Source: Lineus longissimus (lineage: Eukaryota > Nemertea > Pilidiophora > Heteronemertea > Lineidae). From it: 64,000 nt of DNA. Positions 14,101 to 23,525 of the stretch are shown piece after piece (position 1 is the first letter of the stretch; each line of letters opens with the position of its first letter). The position numbers and the translations under genes were made by a program. Under the pieces are notes generated by a model, which saw only the letters and a list, made by a program, of their open reading frames with translations, ran no database searches and was not told the origin of the DNA. The DNA is taken from assembly GCF_910592395.1 (NCBI RefSeq), contig NC_088319.1, forward strand, positions 1,612,001 to 1,676,000. Reading direction: 5' to 3'.

Positions 14101-17100
14101 GTTGGTGCCAAAAGAATTTTACACTTTTGAAAAAAAAAGTGAATAAACTCTTATTTCTGCTGTTAAAAACCCAATCTGAACTTTTCACCCTGTTCAGGAA
14201 ACATTGTGCGGCAACTAAAAACCCACTAAAAATGATAGAATGAGTTTGATAGCGAAGCCATCCTTAAAGGTAACCTATAGCAAAACGCTTACAAAAATGG
14301 GGAGTTTTGAACGGCCCGGTTAAAACCTGAGGCGGGAATAAGCTTCCATTGATAAATGTTAGCAGTTTCGAGTTCCCCACAGATAGTTGATTATGTAGCC
14401 AATGAGCTGCATAAGAAGTAATCACCAATTTAGTTATTTTTACCACGTTCAGTTAGTCTAAATAAAGACTCGTGCCACAACTGGATCTCTTTAATGATAA
14501 TGTCACTATACTTAGCTTGTTAACCCTTTACCATGGGTGGTTTAGAATCTAGGGAGGGACATTACTAGGCCACTAAAGTGATTTTGCCCATCTTTGATGT
14601 TGGAAAACGTAGCTCATTGTTCCAAGTTTAAGATAATGTGGACAAATAAGTCGAATTTCCCTGAATGTTAAATGTAAATAGAACTATTATACTACTATGC
14701 TTGGTCCACGGTTACAGTCAAAAGTTATAATTTATTTTCTCTTACTTGCAGGACATATCGTTTCTTGGTAAACTCCTCTACATTGCCATATGGGGCAAAG
14801 TCACACTCTATAAGTATGTGGCGTGTTGGCTCATTTCAGTAAGTATATCAACAACTGCAGTCAGTCCATTTTCGGTAACAAATTCAGCTCTCCCAGAGAT
14901 TTCTGCCACAGACCTCTGCGGTCAGGGTGGTGTCCTTTGGCCAGTATTCCTCTCTATTCTTCTTTAGGGAGCAGGTCTGAAGCCACAGAGCCCCAGAGCT
15001 TTGTGGTCAGGGTAGTGTCCTTTGGCCAGTATTCCTCTCTGTTCTTCATTAGGGAGCACGTCTCAAGCTGGAGCCTGCCCTCAAGCTCCTCATTCACATC
15101 CAGTAGATTCTCGTAACCCTATTCTGTGAACGTGTTTCCCGAGTCAGCAGTGTCCTGTACGCGGATGATAGATCGTCAACCCAGCTTACTGATCTCACCT
15201 GCTTTTATTACAGGAGGGCAGCTGTATGATGATTGGCCTCTCGTACAACGGGAAGGATGAAAACGGCAACGATTTATGGGATGCGTGCGCGAATATCAAA
15301 ATCCGCAAGTTCGAATTGGCGCAGTCGGGATCAGCTATGGTCACGAGCTTCAACTTGAACACAAACGTTTGGGTGTCACAGTAAGTAAGAAACCAATCCA
15401 AGAGCTATCCAGGCCCTTAGTAATTTACAATCCTTCGTGCTGGCCTGGCATTTTATCGAGATGCTTGTCTAAACGTGTTAAATGTGTCTAAATTTGCCAA
15501 AAATCATCATCGCGTTCCACAGTCATGCGGCCATTGGGGCAACACTGTACTATTGGACAGTTCGGCACCAATCAGCAGAGTGGATCAGGTCCCTGGCCTT
15601 AATCATCATCGATATTATGTTCCACAGTCATGTGGACATTGGGGTAACACTGTACTATTGGACAGTTCGGCACCAATCAGTAGGGTGGACCAGGTCCCTG
15701 GTCTTAATCATCATCGCGTTCCACAGTCATGCGGCCATTGGGGCAACACTGTACTATTGGACAGTTCGGCACCAATCAGCAGAGTGGATCAGGTCGCTGG
15801 TCTTTCTTGCAGTCCAGTCTGTTTGTCATCCATCTTGATTCTCTGCGCTGAAAATTGTCCAGAATTTCTTATGTACCGGTACGTAACAATGGGAGGGAGG
15901 CAATTTGAAAAGTTTAGGCCCATTTTGTGTGTACAGTAGAACATCTCTATCAAGGACACCCTCGTGACTGACAAGTGATGTTCATAATAGAGAGGTGTCC
16001 TGATTAGAGAGGTCAAATTGAATGGAAACAACCAATTTGTGGTCAAAACTAGTGTCCTTAATAGAGAGGTTGTCCTTTACAGAGAGGTGTCCGCTAAGGG
16101 AGGTTCCACTGTACATGTTTGTGTGCCTATAGTTTGGCGTTTGGTTTTAGTTTACGGTGAGAGAAAAATTATCATTTTTCTTTTCCTTAAGAAAATCGAA
16201 GACTCTTGTATCCCATTTCAGGTATGTTTATAAACGATTGCGCTTCCTCAACAATCGTCAGCTATCGCAAATTGGTGCATTGGCGTACCTCGCCATCTGG
16301 CACGGGATTCACTCTGGTTACTATAACTGTTTCCTATTCGAGTTTGTCGTCATCAAATTCGAACGTGATGTAAGTATCCGAAAAGGTTCATCATCTTATC
16401 GTTTTAGACACAGAAACATTTTTGATCAGATGTTATTTTCCTGGTACAAGTTTCCTGCCAATGACTTCTTCGGTACACTGCCCAAAGAAGGCTACTGTGA
16501 TAGCATTGCTACACAGCCCGGGTTGTTCAAAGCAGGCTTTGTGACTTACGCTAGTGTTACTTACTGTGGCGTTAGCCTTAGTTCTTAACTGAAGGAGATA
16601 ACGTCAAGCTAAGTTCATGCCAGCATTGGTGATAACGTATGGTTTGAATACCAGGTCCATGTCCTCCTTGCACATGGTGGCCTACCAGATATTTGAGACG
16701 GCTCATCGAGGCCTTTGTCCAGGGGTTTGCATGTTTCTGAGGAGTCAGACACTATCAGGTAACACTGGGACACACTGACAAAGGCTCTTCCAGCCCGGCC
16801 AGGCTCCAGCCAGCCACGGACACAGTCGTTGACGTTTAACTGTCTGCCAATTAAAAAGTCATGATCAGATCCCAAACTACTTGAGTTCGCTTGACATCCC
16901 ATCTGACCTGTGGAGGTGCGATTTATACCGACACATGAAAAGTACACTTATACAGTCCCAGTCACAATTGACATACCTTCCGCTTCACGAAAGCTGTGCA
17001 CAGTCTACGCTCTTGTGCACGCATACTTGTTCTGATAATCCTCCTGCCCGAAAGGTGGCGTAATTTGTGCCCTGCTCAAAAGTTACGTGGATCATCGTGG

Positions 17101-19794
17101 ATTAAACATTCCTGCAACCTCTGCGTATGGATTTGCGTAGGTTGCTTGTATAGTGTGCATAACATGCACAAATTTAGGGATGTCTCTTTTGATAGGGACT
17201 GTATATTCCACAGGCTTATTGCATGTAGTGTGCATGACTTTATATGCTTTCGTTCCAGTTTGCTTCCATAGTGCGAGATATTCCAATCCTGTCCAGTATC
17301 GCTGACAACAAACCACTGAAACCAGCCCAGTTTGCCTTGCGGAAATTGTACCAAATGTTTATACTGGGGTACCCGTTAGTTAGTTTTTGCCTGCTAAAAT
17401 ATAGGAAATGGGGTGTGGTAAGTGGACGTAGTGTTGTATACTGTTCATAGGTGTCGCCAGGAGAGGTTTTGGGGTCATGTGACATCGCGTCCTTTTTGGC
17501 CGGGTCTGTTCCAATACTATTTGATTGTAAAAGTTGAAATTGAAAATTTTGATGAGCAGCATGGATGTATTATTGCTGACTCAGCACTTAAGTCAATTGG
17601 TTGATGGCATGGGCATTTTCAAAGTGTTCCAATAGCACCCTCTATAGACATGTGAACAAACTATGATAAAAAATCACGCCCATTCAGGCCAGTCGATAGT
17701 GTAGGGGACGCAACATGTTGTTTTTTTTTAAATTTCGAAATCAAAATTTTCAATTTTGTCTTTCTGCAATCAGTAGTGTTGGGACACCCCTAGCCTCAAT
17801 CACAAGAGCAGACGCACAAAAAGTCACACCCTCTCAACAACCTCGCAACACCTATTATTATAATCAATGTCGTATTTTTCAGTTCGAAACGATAGTCCGC
17901 GACGTCCCCCTATTGACCAATATAAGTAACAACACGTTCTTGAAACCAGGGATAACCATTGCTAGGAAATTCTACAACTTATTAATCTGCGGATACCCAC
18001 TAATTAGTTTCTGTCTTCTAAAATATAGAAAGTGGGGGTTGGTAAGTGGTAGACGCGTTAATTACTAATTAGGCTAAGGTCGTCCTGGAGAATCGGTTCC
18101 CCAGCTTGTCGGGCATCAGGCAGGTGCTCCAACTTGTCGAGGAGGCCTGTCTCGGGATAAGAAGAAGGTAACATTCTTGGTCTGATGGGGACCAGATTCT
18201 CAAGGGTGAGGTTGGTTGCTTCTAACTAGTTAACGAGTAATCGAGTAATAGCGTGGAATTTTGCAAAGCACTTGTTTTATGGTCAGATTACGACATGTGA
18301 AGGGTACATTGACGAGCTTCACACAAAATGAGTGCTTTGAGGAATCCTCGTCTTTGCTGATGATGTTTGTGTTCTTAACTAATACTAACCCTTATATTTA
18401 TAAACTATCCTGGCAAGCCGTAACTGATTACACAAGTTTTTAACTTGCAGTCGCAATTCCAGAATTGACCACTCATTGTTGGATGTTCCAAGATGTTAAG
18501 TGATGTTTCATTTGTTGCATTGACAATTTGGGCTGTCCATAAAGTATTCACACACCAAGGGGAGGGGGGGGGGGGGTGGGCCAGAGTGTACAAGGTGTGT
18601 ACAGGGGGGGGGGGTAGGGGGTGTCTATCCCGATGTGTATGTATGCAACTGAAGCACTTTTTGGGGGGACAGTCTGTTTGCAGTGCGCATCATCTCGTAA
18701 TAATGTTCTCAGTCACACTGCGCTTGCCTTGTGGCTTATTTGACACTGATGGCTAAATGCCATGCACTGGAATGCATTCAAATGCATTGTGTCGATACAT
18801 GATGAGAAAGTTATTTTTGGCTATCGCTGCATACGTCACGATATGATCGGTACGTCGTAGTGAAGTTGAAATACTACCTGGTATCCACTGACCCATTACT
18901 ATACTAGATAGCATTTAACATTTATGTGATTGCAGGTTAAAAACTTAGGAAAACGAGTGATTTGCCAAGGTGATAATCAGCCATAACCCGGCATTTTAAT
19001 CTTACTATTCTGGTGGATCTAGAGTTAAAATTTGCTCAATCCCTCCCATAATACTTTATGGTATGCTGTTAAAATTGTCTATCAGGTTCAGTTACTTTTA
19101 TAAAATAACCCTTCCCTATACCGTTATGCATGTTTTATGGGTATATTCCCAGCTTGGTTGGTTCAATTCCCGTCTGTGAAAGTAACATCACATATCAATG
19201 AACTTTTATGTTATTTTCAGTTCGTTTGCTTTAGTTCTTTCTATCAGTTCAAGAGGAATCTCAAAATTCCATTTGTACATATTTATGTTCTGTTTATTAT
19301 GAAATTTTGTAAGGGTAGGACCGCAGCCAAACCTAAGGGGTTGTGATTGCGTGGTATTGGAAACAGGGAGGCAGGTAGGCCCGGGGCCGGTCTTCTGCTT
19401 CACACAGTCAACCTTCAATTTTAACTTGTGTATCGCCATCTATAGTATTGGAACCAAACTGATAAAAAAGACAACAAAAAACTAATGGATCAGTGGATGT
19501 AACATGTTTAAAGAGACTCGATCCAATGGTGTAAATTTATGTTTTTTTAATACATGACTTACTGTGCACGTCATCCGCACCTCGGATGACATGTGCGATG
19601 ACGTGCTGTGCACATCGTCTGCCGTAAAAAGGGTAACATTGAGCATTTTGTATTTCTAGGTGTATAGAAGTATTTTCTACATCGGACATATATGGTTCTA
19701 TTCTTGGCCGTTAGTCTACATCTACCTGAGGAAAACTGTGCTGAAGAAGAAGCGAGCTGAGGAAAAACGTACAGATGGAGAAATGAAGAAGTAA
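2440..19794 (+). CDS. LPCAT3: Lysophospholipid acyltransferase 5-like (MBOAT family), 5' end missing
   Basis: An ER membrane enzyme that transfers acyl groups, typically polyunsaturated, from acyl-CoA to lysophospholipids in the Lands cycle. Exons: 2440-2547, 5159-5265, 5863-5994, 6779-6886, 7510-7583, then 8642-8750 or 10028-10136, then 14752-14838, 15214-15380, 16222-16369, then 17259-17417 or 17883-18041, then 19660-19794. All junctions are GT-AG and phases agree. One copy of each duplicated exon gives 443 residues plus stop. That is close to vertebrate LPCAT3 (487 as I recall it) minus about 45 N-terminal residues. Recognisable blocks in order are YFNFG, YYYTSSQNYDIKWTTPHCVL, FLVGPQ, WGKVTLYKYV, WDACANIKI, SFNLNTNVWV and WHGIHSGY. 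The last two functional marks, Asn of WDACAN and His of WHGIHSGY, are the conserved MBOAT pair. Many hydrophobic helices are visible. The lysine-rich C-terminus ends MKK and is not a canonical KKXX signal. The first exon, which must end in phase 1, was not found in 1-2439. The family call is firm; the substrate is inferred. Confidence 0.95.
2715..3057 (+). mobile_element. 3' fragment of a non-LTR (LINE) reverse transcriptase
   Basis: The open frame carries LHWLPVAERIDFKVL, CLQGAAPQYLMDL and SYGPRLWNTLPCHIR, a signature common at the C-terminus of CR1/L2/Jockey-type LINE ORF2 proteins. It is a 5'-truncated relic inside the acyltransferase intron, 168 bp after the exon donor. No catalytic RT motifs are included. 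Confidence 0.75.
3105..4251 (+). mobile_element. 1.14-kb interspersed repeat with hairpin end and (GTC)n, copy 1
   Basis: It begins with a hairpin, AGCTCACCTCTTAGCAGAGGTGAGCT, split around GCAG. GGCGTCCGTC and a (GTC)n microsatellite at about 3160-3215 follow, then internal near-repeats of about 330 bp (GGTCACAGAGGTCAAATGG occurs three times). It ends GAGGTGAGCACAATGGCCC. A near-identical inverted copy lies at 55177-56317. Poly-Arg and poly-Ser frames across the microsatellite are not genes. Confidence 0.88.
4640..4880 (+). mobile_element. tRNA-derived SINE-like copy
   Basis: A pol III B-box-like GGTTCAATTCC lies near 4689. The tail TTTCCTCCTACTTACA plus CAATCGCCCAAT is shared with the copy at 53295-53680. 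Confidence 0.65.
4940..5113 (-). mobile_element. tRNA-derived SINE, minus-strand copy
   Basis: The minus strand reads TGGCCAAGTGGTTAAGCG (A box) and AAGGTTCGAGGCC (B box), then a tail with CCAGTTGGTTAGCCACCAGC and GGGTACAAACTGCCTTCTCG. The same tail occurs at 7124-7285. It ends 45 bp before exon 5159. The tRNA fold is not intact enough for a functional tRNA. Confidence 0.8.
6218..6600 (+). repeat. 34-bp intronic minisatellite, about 11 copies
   Basis: The unit is CGGTATTGGTTATGTCACC plus AAACACCACTTTCT. It lies in the intron between exons 5863-5994 and 6779-6886. Related sequence at 27008-27180 (CGCCAAACACCACTTGGGTAG) suggests the array grew inside a copy of a dispersed element whose ends resemble GATACCTCACTGAC. 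Confidence 0.95.
7124..7285 (+). mobile_element. tRNA-derived SINE, plus-strand copy
   Basis: A-box-like TAGCCGAGTCGAAGTGTTTA and B-box-like GAGAGTTCGAGCGC are followed by GGCCAGTTGGTTAGCACCAG and GGTACAAACTGCC, as in the copy at 4940-5113. Confidence 0.75.
8109..8270. mobile_element. Pogo-like short element, diverged copy
   Basis: Left end TACAGTGAAACCTCTCCTAG, right end GGGTGTCCTTATTAGAGAGG. It lies in the intron before alternative exon 8642. Confidence 0.7.
8284..8581. repeat. 26-bp minisatellite bracketed by a 19-bp perfect inverted repeat
   Basis: AACTGCAGAATAGCCGGGA at 8284-8302 has its exact reverse complement at 8563-8581. Between them are about nine 26-bp units (ATAATGTACAGAGGGACAGC plus GTGTGC) at about 8328-8553. 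In RNA the 19-bp arms could close a stem whose loop is the array. The right arm ends 60 bp before the acceptor of alternative exon 8642. Confidence 0.95.
8642..8750 (+). CDS. LPCAT3: LPCAT3 alternative exon, copy A (109 nt)
   Basis: This exon follows the acceptor TTTTTTCAG and ends at GTGAGT. It starts one base into a split Cys codon and ends in phase 0, exactly like copy B at 10028-10136. It encodes a membrane segment containing GLCYIAIYQIG and ending MTDEF-like (METDEFL). Sixteen of 36 full residues match copy B. It lies at the place where vertebrate LPCAT3 has the block with LKRLSLGLFYL. At 109 nt it would shift the frame if spliced together with copy B. Confidence 0.88.
10028..10136 (+). 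CDS. LPCAT3: LPCAT3 alternative exon, copy B (109 nt)
   Basis: Acceptor TTTTTTGTAG and donor GTGAGT bound this second copy. Length and both phases equal those of copy A. Its start (VIPGAKRLSVGVLYIAIYQ) is closer than copy A to the vertebrate LPCAT3 sequence IIPALKRLSLGLFYL as I recall it, so this is probably the ancestral or canonical form. The YIAIYQ core and the closing TDEF are shared with copy A. Confidence 0.9.
10171..10365. mobile_element. GTGACCCG-ended inverted-repeat MITE, copy 1
   Basis: Left end TACCCGTCACAGCAAAACCA, right end TTTTGCTGTGACGGGTCACA. It lies 35 bp after alternative exon 10028. Family copies: 13541-13731, 22648-22873, 36181-36370. Confidence 0.85.
11095..12770 (+). 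mobile_element. 1.7-kb interspersed repeat with hairpin end and (CATC)n
   Basis: It begins TTTAGCTCAGCTGACTAAG with a matching TCAGCCGAGCT, then GTGGCGTCCGTCTG and (CATC)n near 11157-11190. It ends CTCAGCTGAGCGCCAGGCCC. Organisation is parallel to the 3105-4251 family, but the sequence differs. No coding region was seen. Confidence 0.65.
13133..13490 (+). repeat. 101-bp tandem repeat, about 3.5 copies
   Basis: GTGAGTTTCTGAATGGAGCC starts at 13221, 13322 and 13423, with a partial earlier unit from about 13133. Intronic in the acyltransferase; no open frame or splice-consistent exon. Confidence 0.95.
13541..13731. mobile_element. GTGACCCG-ended inverted-repeat MITE, copy 2
   Basis: Left end TGTGACCCGCCATGGCAAGA, right end TTTTGCCGTGGTGGGTCACA. 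It shares the TGTCGCTCAGAGCTTGACAG core with family members. Confidence 0.85.
14905..15070 (+). repeat. 82-bp tandem duplication in intron
   Basis: GGTGTCCTTTGGCCAGTATT and GTAGTGTCCTTTGGCCAGTA recur 82 bp apart just after exon 14752-14838. Confidence 0.85.
15214..15380 (+). CDS. LPCAT3: LPCAT3 exon with catalytic-region Asn
   Basis: This exon follows TTTATTACAG and ends before GTAAGTAAG. It opens EGSCMMIGLSYNG and contains WDACANIKIRKFE and TSFNLNTNVWV, both close to vertebrate LPCAT3. The Asn in WDACAN belongs to the conserved MBOAT Asn/His pair. It ends in phase 2, and the split Gln codon is completed by the exon at 16222. Confidence 0.93.
15503..15805 (+). repeat. About 100-bp tandem triplication in intron
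   Basis: TTCCACAGTCATGCGGCCAT (middle copy TTCCACAGTCATGTGGACAT) through ATCAGCAGAGTGGATCAGGT occurs three times. The repeats create an open frame over 15475-15939 that matches no acyltransferase residues, so it is not an exon. Confidence 0.95.
15932..16113. mobile_element. Pogo-like short element, well-preserved copy
   Basis: TACAGTAGAACATCTCTATC at the left and GGGAGGTTCCACTGTA at the right form terminal inverted repeats with flanking TA. The interior also has AGAGAGGTGTCC and GAGAGGTTGTCC, repeating the end motif. It begins CAGT..AACCTC, as pogo/Tigger ends do. Confidence 0.88.
16222..16369 (+). CDS. LPCAT3: LPCAT3 exon with catalytic His
   Basis: Acceptor CCCATTTCAG, donor GTAAGT. It encodes YVYKRLRFLNNRQLSQ, then LAIWHGIHSGYYNCF, which contains the MBOAT-signature His. 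It ends in phase 0 with FERD, where either of the two duplicated 159-nt exons can join. Confidence 0.94.
16515..16640. mobile_element. CCCAGTTGTTC-type short element, copy 1
   Basis: CCCGGGTTGTTCAAAGCAGG, then TAACTGAAGGAGATAACGTC, shared with copies at 35267-35385 and 52877-53014. Better ends read GGGCCCAGTTGTTC and its complement. Confidence 0.7.
17259..17417 (+). CDS. LPCAT3: LPCAT3 alternative exon, copy 1 (159 nt)
   Basis: The acceptor is CGTTCCAG and the donor GTAAGTGG. The exon encodes exactly 53 residues in phase 0/0, starting FASIVRDIPIL and ending SFCLLKYRKWGV. It matches copy 2 at 31 of 53 positions, with the last 12 residues nearly identical. It corresponds to the stretch just after the catalytic His block, where vertebrate LPCAT3 has a helix ending in FCLFTWDKWLK. 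Confidence 0.9.
17883..18041 (+). CDS. LPCAT3: LPCAT3 alternative exon, copy 2 (159 nt)
   Basis: The acceptor is TATTTTTCAG and the donor GTAAGTGG. It has the same length and phases as copy 1, from which it is separated by a 465-bp intron. It starts FETIVRDVPLL and ends SFCLLKYRKWGL. The middle (residues 23-34) differs most between the copies, while the entry and exit ends are conserved. Both copies are fully open with good splice sites, so neither looks like a pseudo-exon. Confidence 0.9.
18559..18622 (+). repeat. G-run cluster with quadruplex potential
   Basis: GGGGAGGGGGGGGGGGGTGGG-type runs (18559-18580) and ten G plus TAGGGGG (18604-18621) lie on the sense strand of the acyltransferase intron after alternative exon 17883. 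G4 formation is inferred, not shown. Confidence 0.8.
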
Positions 19795-21120
19795 GAGGGT
19801 GGGGTGGTGAAAATTATGACATTCAAAAAGCATGCGACTTCTATGAATTATGACGTTATGACCATGTAGTGGTCAAATGTTATCTTGAGTGCACCCTGAC
19901 CTTTGCGTTGCAACTTTCAGCCAGTCCATGACAAATTCATTTTTGATCATTTCCCCTGAAAGTGATGATTACCTGGTTCGTTGAATTAGCATTGAATCTT
20001 GAAACAAATAACATTTTTGTATAGGAACCAACTGAATTATGAGCAAATGAGTTTCAAATACCCAAGACCCTTTTTAGTTGCCCTACATACAATGTTACTT
20101 AATACAGTCGGATTAAAATTAAACATCCGTTTAGCTACATTTGAAAGGCCTGGTCAATTTCAACATACCCGCTTCATGGGTAATTTGCGAGTTTGGTTTT
20201 GAAACATTGATGATGTCTATATGTCTTTTTCAGGACAGAGTAATATTCCCGCTAGACCAACGAAAATATATGCAGAATGGCAACATCACTGATCCTGGCT
20301 GTGAGGAAATGTGTATAGCAAAGAAATATATGTTCCGTGGAATAAAAAGTAGCTCTGAGTGGTAGTTTTCCAAAATGTGTAGAGCATCCTTGTGACTCAT
20401 TATTGGAACCTCGTCCTTCGGTCTGTAAATATTCATGAAGAATCATTGGGACGAGGTTGAAAATGATCGTCATCCAAACCTGCTGTCATGATAGGATATG
20501 TCGTGTATTGGACAGTAGTGTTGCGGTTGTTTTGGCCCCAAGTCTTTTTGTCCCTAGTCCCTAGGTTGGTCGGCCTCCTCGGACAAGATGCAACAAAAAT
20601 CCCAAGTTGAACATTGCAAATGAACTGCAAAGTGGTCTTTCTTAGTGTGGCAACTTGATACCATTAAGGTGGGGAGAAAAACTGTTAAGAAGTTTGTCAA
20701 AAAGTGACTTTGAAAATCAAAATGATGTAAATAATATCAATGGCTGTTCAAAATCTGACAGTTCCTGAATCTGACTTTCAGTCTGTCACAAAATAAAATC
20801 GGACAACAGGGATGTGTGTCTAACCCTTGGGGTTAAATATATCACTGGGAATACAGCAAATACAATGATTTTGAATCAAATCAGACCATAGATTCATGGG
20901 GTGTGGAAGGCTGAATGATGAAGGGCTTGGGGGCAAAACAACCAGATGATGTGGACCATTTCTCCAGCTCAGGCGTGAGCTTGAATTTATCAAAAATTTT
21001 ACACAGAACTTTTTATAAAAAGTGATCATTTTTTGTCAACATCAATCGTTGTGTGATGTGACATGTTGGTTTTTTATTGGTGGTGTTTTTTTTTTAGTAA
21101 AATCGAATAAATACTTGAAC
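19795..21120 (+). other. Probable 3' UTR and flank of the acyltransferase
   Basis: No further coding exon fits after the TAA at 19792-19794. AATAAA motifs occur at 20792-20797 and 21106-21111, the latter after a T-rich stretch. Nothing else was recognised. Confidence 0.5.
21106..21111 (+). terminator. Candidate polyadenylation signal
   Basis: AATAAA about 1.3 kb after the acyltransferase stop, followed by a T-rich stretch (TTTGTTGTTGTTTTTCC). AATAAA at 20792 is an alternative. Confidence 0.35.
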
Positions 21121-21288
21121 CTTTGTTGTTGTTTTTCCTAGCTTAATAACAAACTGGTCTTATATTAGAATGCTTCTGGGAAAACTGTTTATTTTCCATC
21201 CAACACAAAAGTGTACGTTGTAAAAGTCGCAGCACCGAAACATTTCGATGTCAGTTCATGCAGAAATGAATCAAAACATCCAGATTGG

Positions 21289-21632
21289 CAAATTGAAATA
21301 ATTTGATTGGCAAATTAAAATATTTTGATTGGCAAATTAAAATATTTTGATTGGCAAATTAAAATATTTTGATTGATTGGCAAATTGAGATAATTTGATT
21401 GGCAAATTGAAATAATTTGATTGGCAAATTGAAATAATTTGATTGGCAAATTAAAATATTTTGATTGATTGGCAAAATGAAATATTTTGATTGGCAAATT
21501 GAATTTTTTTGATTGATTGGCAAAAATTTGATTGGCAAATGGAAATAATTTGATTGGCAAATTAAAATATTTTGTTTGGCAAATTAAAATATTTTGATTG
21601 ATTGGCAAATTGAAATTTTTTATTGGCAAATT
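21289..21632 (+). repeat. AT-rich 21-26-bp minisatellite
   Basis: About 16 units of TTTGATTGGCAAATTAAAATA with unit lengths varying through an optional extra GATT. The open minus-strand frame here is a product of the repeat. Confidence 0.95.
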
Positions 21633-22647
21633 GGTACAAGTTAACGTAGCACCATATCAGTTATCTAACATTCACGATTTAGTATTTTGTGGGTGGTTTA
21701 AAATGGTCAACTAGGTGTTTGGTTGTGACTGTCGGCTTTTTTCCATTCCCAAGTTTGTCGCTTGCAGAAAACAGCAATGTTCGATGTTGCGTCCGACGTA
21801 TAGCAAACTCTCCCATTTACGAAGACATAAGGAACTTTTGGTGCGAGTCTTATAGTTTATATATCATTTATTCATCTGTGAAAATTTCATGTCTATGTCT
21901 CTAGAAGAAAGGGTTTGAATCTGGTGAGAAAGAAATTCTGTTTGTATATATTCATGGAGGAATCTTGCACCGGGATATCAAAAACTGTCTTGACATAGTC
22001 GATAGTCACCACCTGACTAGATGTAGCACTTCCGACTAGTAATTTTTTTTGAAATGGTAGAAGTTTGTAGCTGAGATATTCAAATTGTATTTGATAAAGA
22101 TTATTGTGCGTTCTTGATTGATTTTTTTGTAAAGATTTTATCGACATAGTTTGTAAAACTTGATCGCTGTGTTGTCATAATCGCTTGAAAGACAATTTTC
22201 TCAAAGAAATCGTCATAGAAGTTTTGTATTTCAATGTTTCAATAATTCACTGGTTTGTATGCTGTAAACTTAGAAATATTCGTGCGACATTTATTTCGCA
22301 TTTACAGATTATCGCGGAAAAAGATATTGCAACGAAAATAGAAGTCTACATGTGATTGAAATGACTGCTCCATGCTCGTCAAACACTAAGTTAAAACTAT
22401 GCCAAAGTTGCACGTTCATGAAACAGCGAATATTTCCATGTTTACAGTTATTTATTGTAATATTAGTTCCACTGGTAATGGACTGGATTTGTTAGTTCCT
22501 TTGAAAAAAGAACATCGGTCCAAGTTGCAGTTTGTTAAAAGGTCAACTTGGATGTGGGATGTGTTTTTCATACAAAAATGGCTTCGAGCAGGACGGCAAC
22601 TTCATCAAACAGGATCATTGAAAAATCATTCAACTGCAATAAACAAT

Positions 22648-22873
22648 ATGTGACCCGCTCTACCAAAACTAGGCGCTTGTCGCATCTGAACTTGACAGGT
22701 TGATACGGACTTGTTGTTCATTTCCCTATTGTAGACCTTTTTTGAAATCTATTACAAACTGATTTGGTCACATTTCACAAAAGGTCTACAATAGGGAAAT
22801 GAACAACAAGTCCGTATCAACCTGTCGAGTTCAGATGCGACAAGCGCCTAGTTTTGGTAGAGCGAGTCACATA
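22648..22873. mobile_element. Near-perfect 226-bp palindromic MITE (GTGACCCG family, copy 3)
   Basis: Two arms of about 100 bp (for example AGGTTGATACGGACTTGTTG and its exact complement) surround a spacer of about 25 bp. The ends read ATGTGACCCGCTCTACC and its near complement. It would extrude as a long hairpin. Confidence 0.93.
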
Positions 22874-23090
22874 TATTAGAACTGGGTGTAGCCATCTGCC
22901 TGCCTGAAATTCACAAGCCATGTCCAAAACCGCCTCGTAACACTGGCGAAAATCATTATCAGAGATCAGCATCAGTGTGATACTACCAGTGGCGGTGCAT
23001 GGTGTCAAGTTTGGGTACTATCCTCCTGGTCGGGTAAATCACATGCCCAAGTTGTCACTTTGAAGTATGTCTTGAAGGGTGGAGATAATA

Positions 23091-23525
23091 GTCGTAGTTC
23101 CACCTATCATAAAATAAAACCCGTGTTTTTTCAAGACCCGTGTCTTCGCCGTGTGTCAAAAAACCCGGGCTGCACTTACTTACACCTATCAGTGGTGTCA
23201 GATAATGGTTAATAGCCCCGGCGACAGGTGCGCTGTAGGTAGGGAGCTCACCTGTGTTTCTTTCTCGTTGGAGGGGGCGCAATACCGAGGCAACTACACT
23301 GCGCTATCTGTCGCCGGATCTTAGAACTTGCAATTGCTGTGTCTATTCAGATTCCACCTATCAAAAAACCCGTGTTAAACACGGGTCTAAATTAGCCCCC
23401 GATTAGCCCCATCGAGCTCGATGGGGCTAATAGACACGGGGATTTGACACACGGGTCTATTTAGACACGGCAATTCTTAGGTGTAAGCGCAAAAGACACG
23501 GGGATTTGATAGGTGGAAGTACGAC
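23091..23525. mobile_element. 435-bp MITE, copy 2
   Basis: Same ends and interior palindrome as 231-667, with a few small indels (an 8-9 bp loss after GAGGGGG). It sits next to TA on both sides. Confidence 0.88.

Noticed and set aside
15475-15939. 154-residue open frame in the acyltransferase intron
   Set aside because: Created by a tandem triplication, with no MBOAT similarity; the exon phases at 15380 and 16222 join directly without it.
19221-19308. Possible extra acyltransferase exon between TTTTCAG and GTAAGG
   Set aside because: At 88 nt it would shift the frame, and its translation does not resemble either 159-nt cassette or the family; splicing directly to 19660 gives the expected C-terminus.
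21315-21629. 104-residue minus-strand frame
   Set aside because: Repetitive translation of an AT-rich minisatellite.
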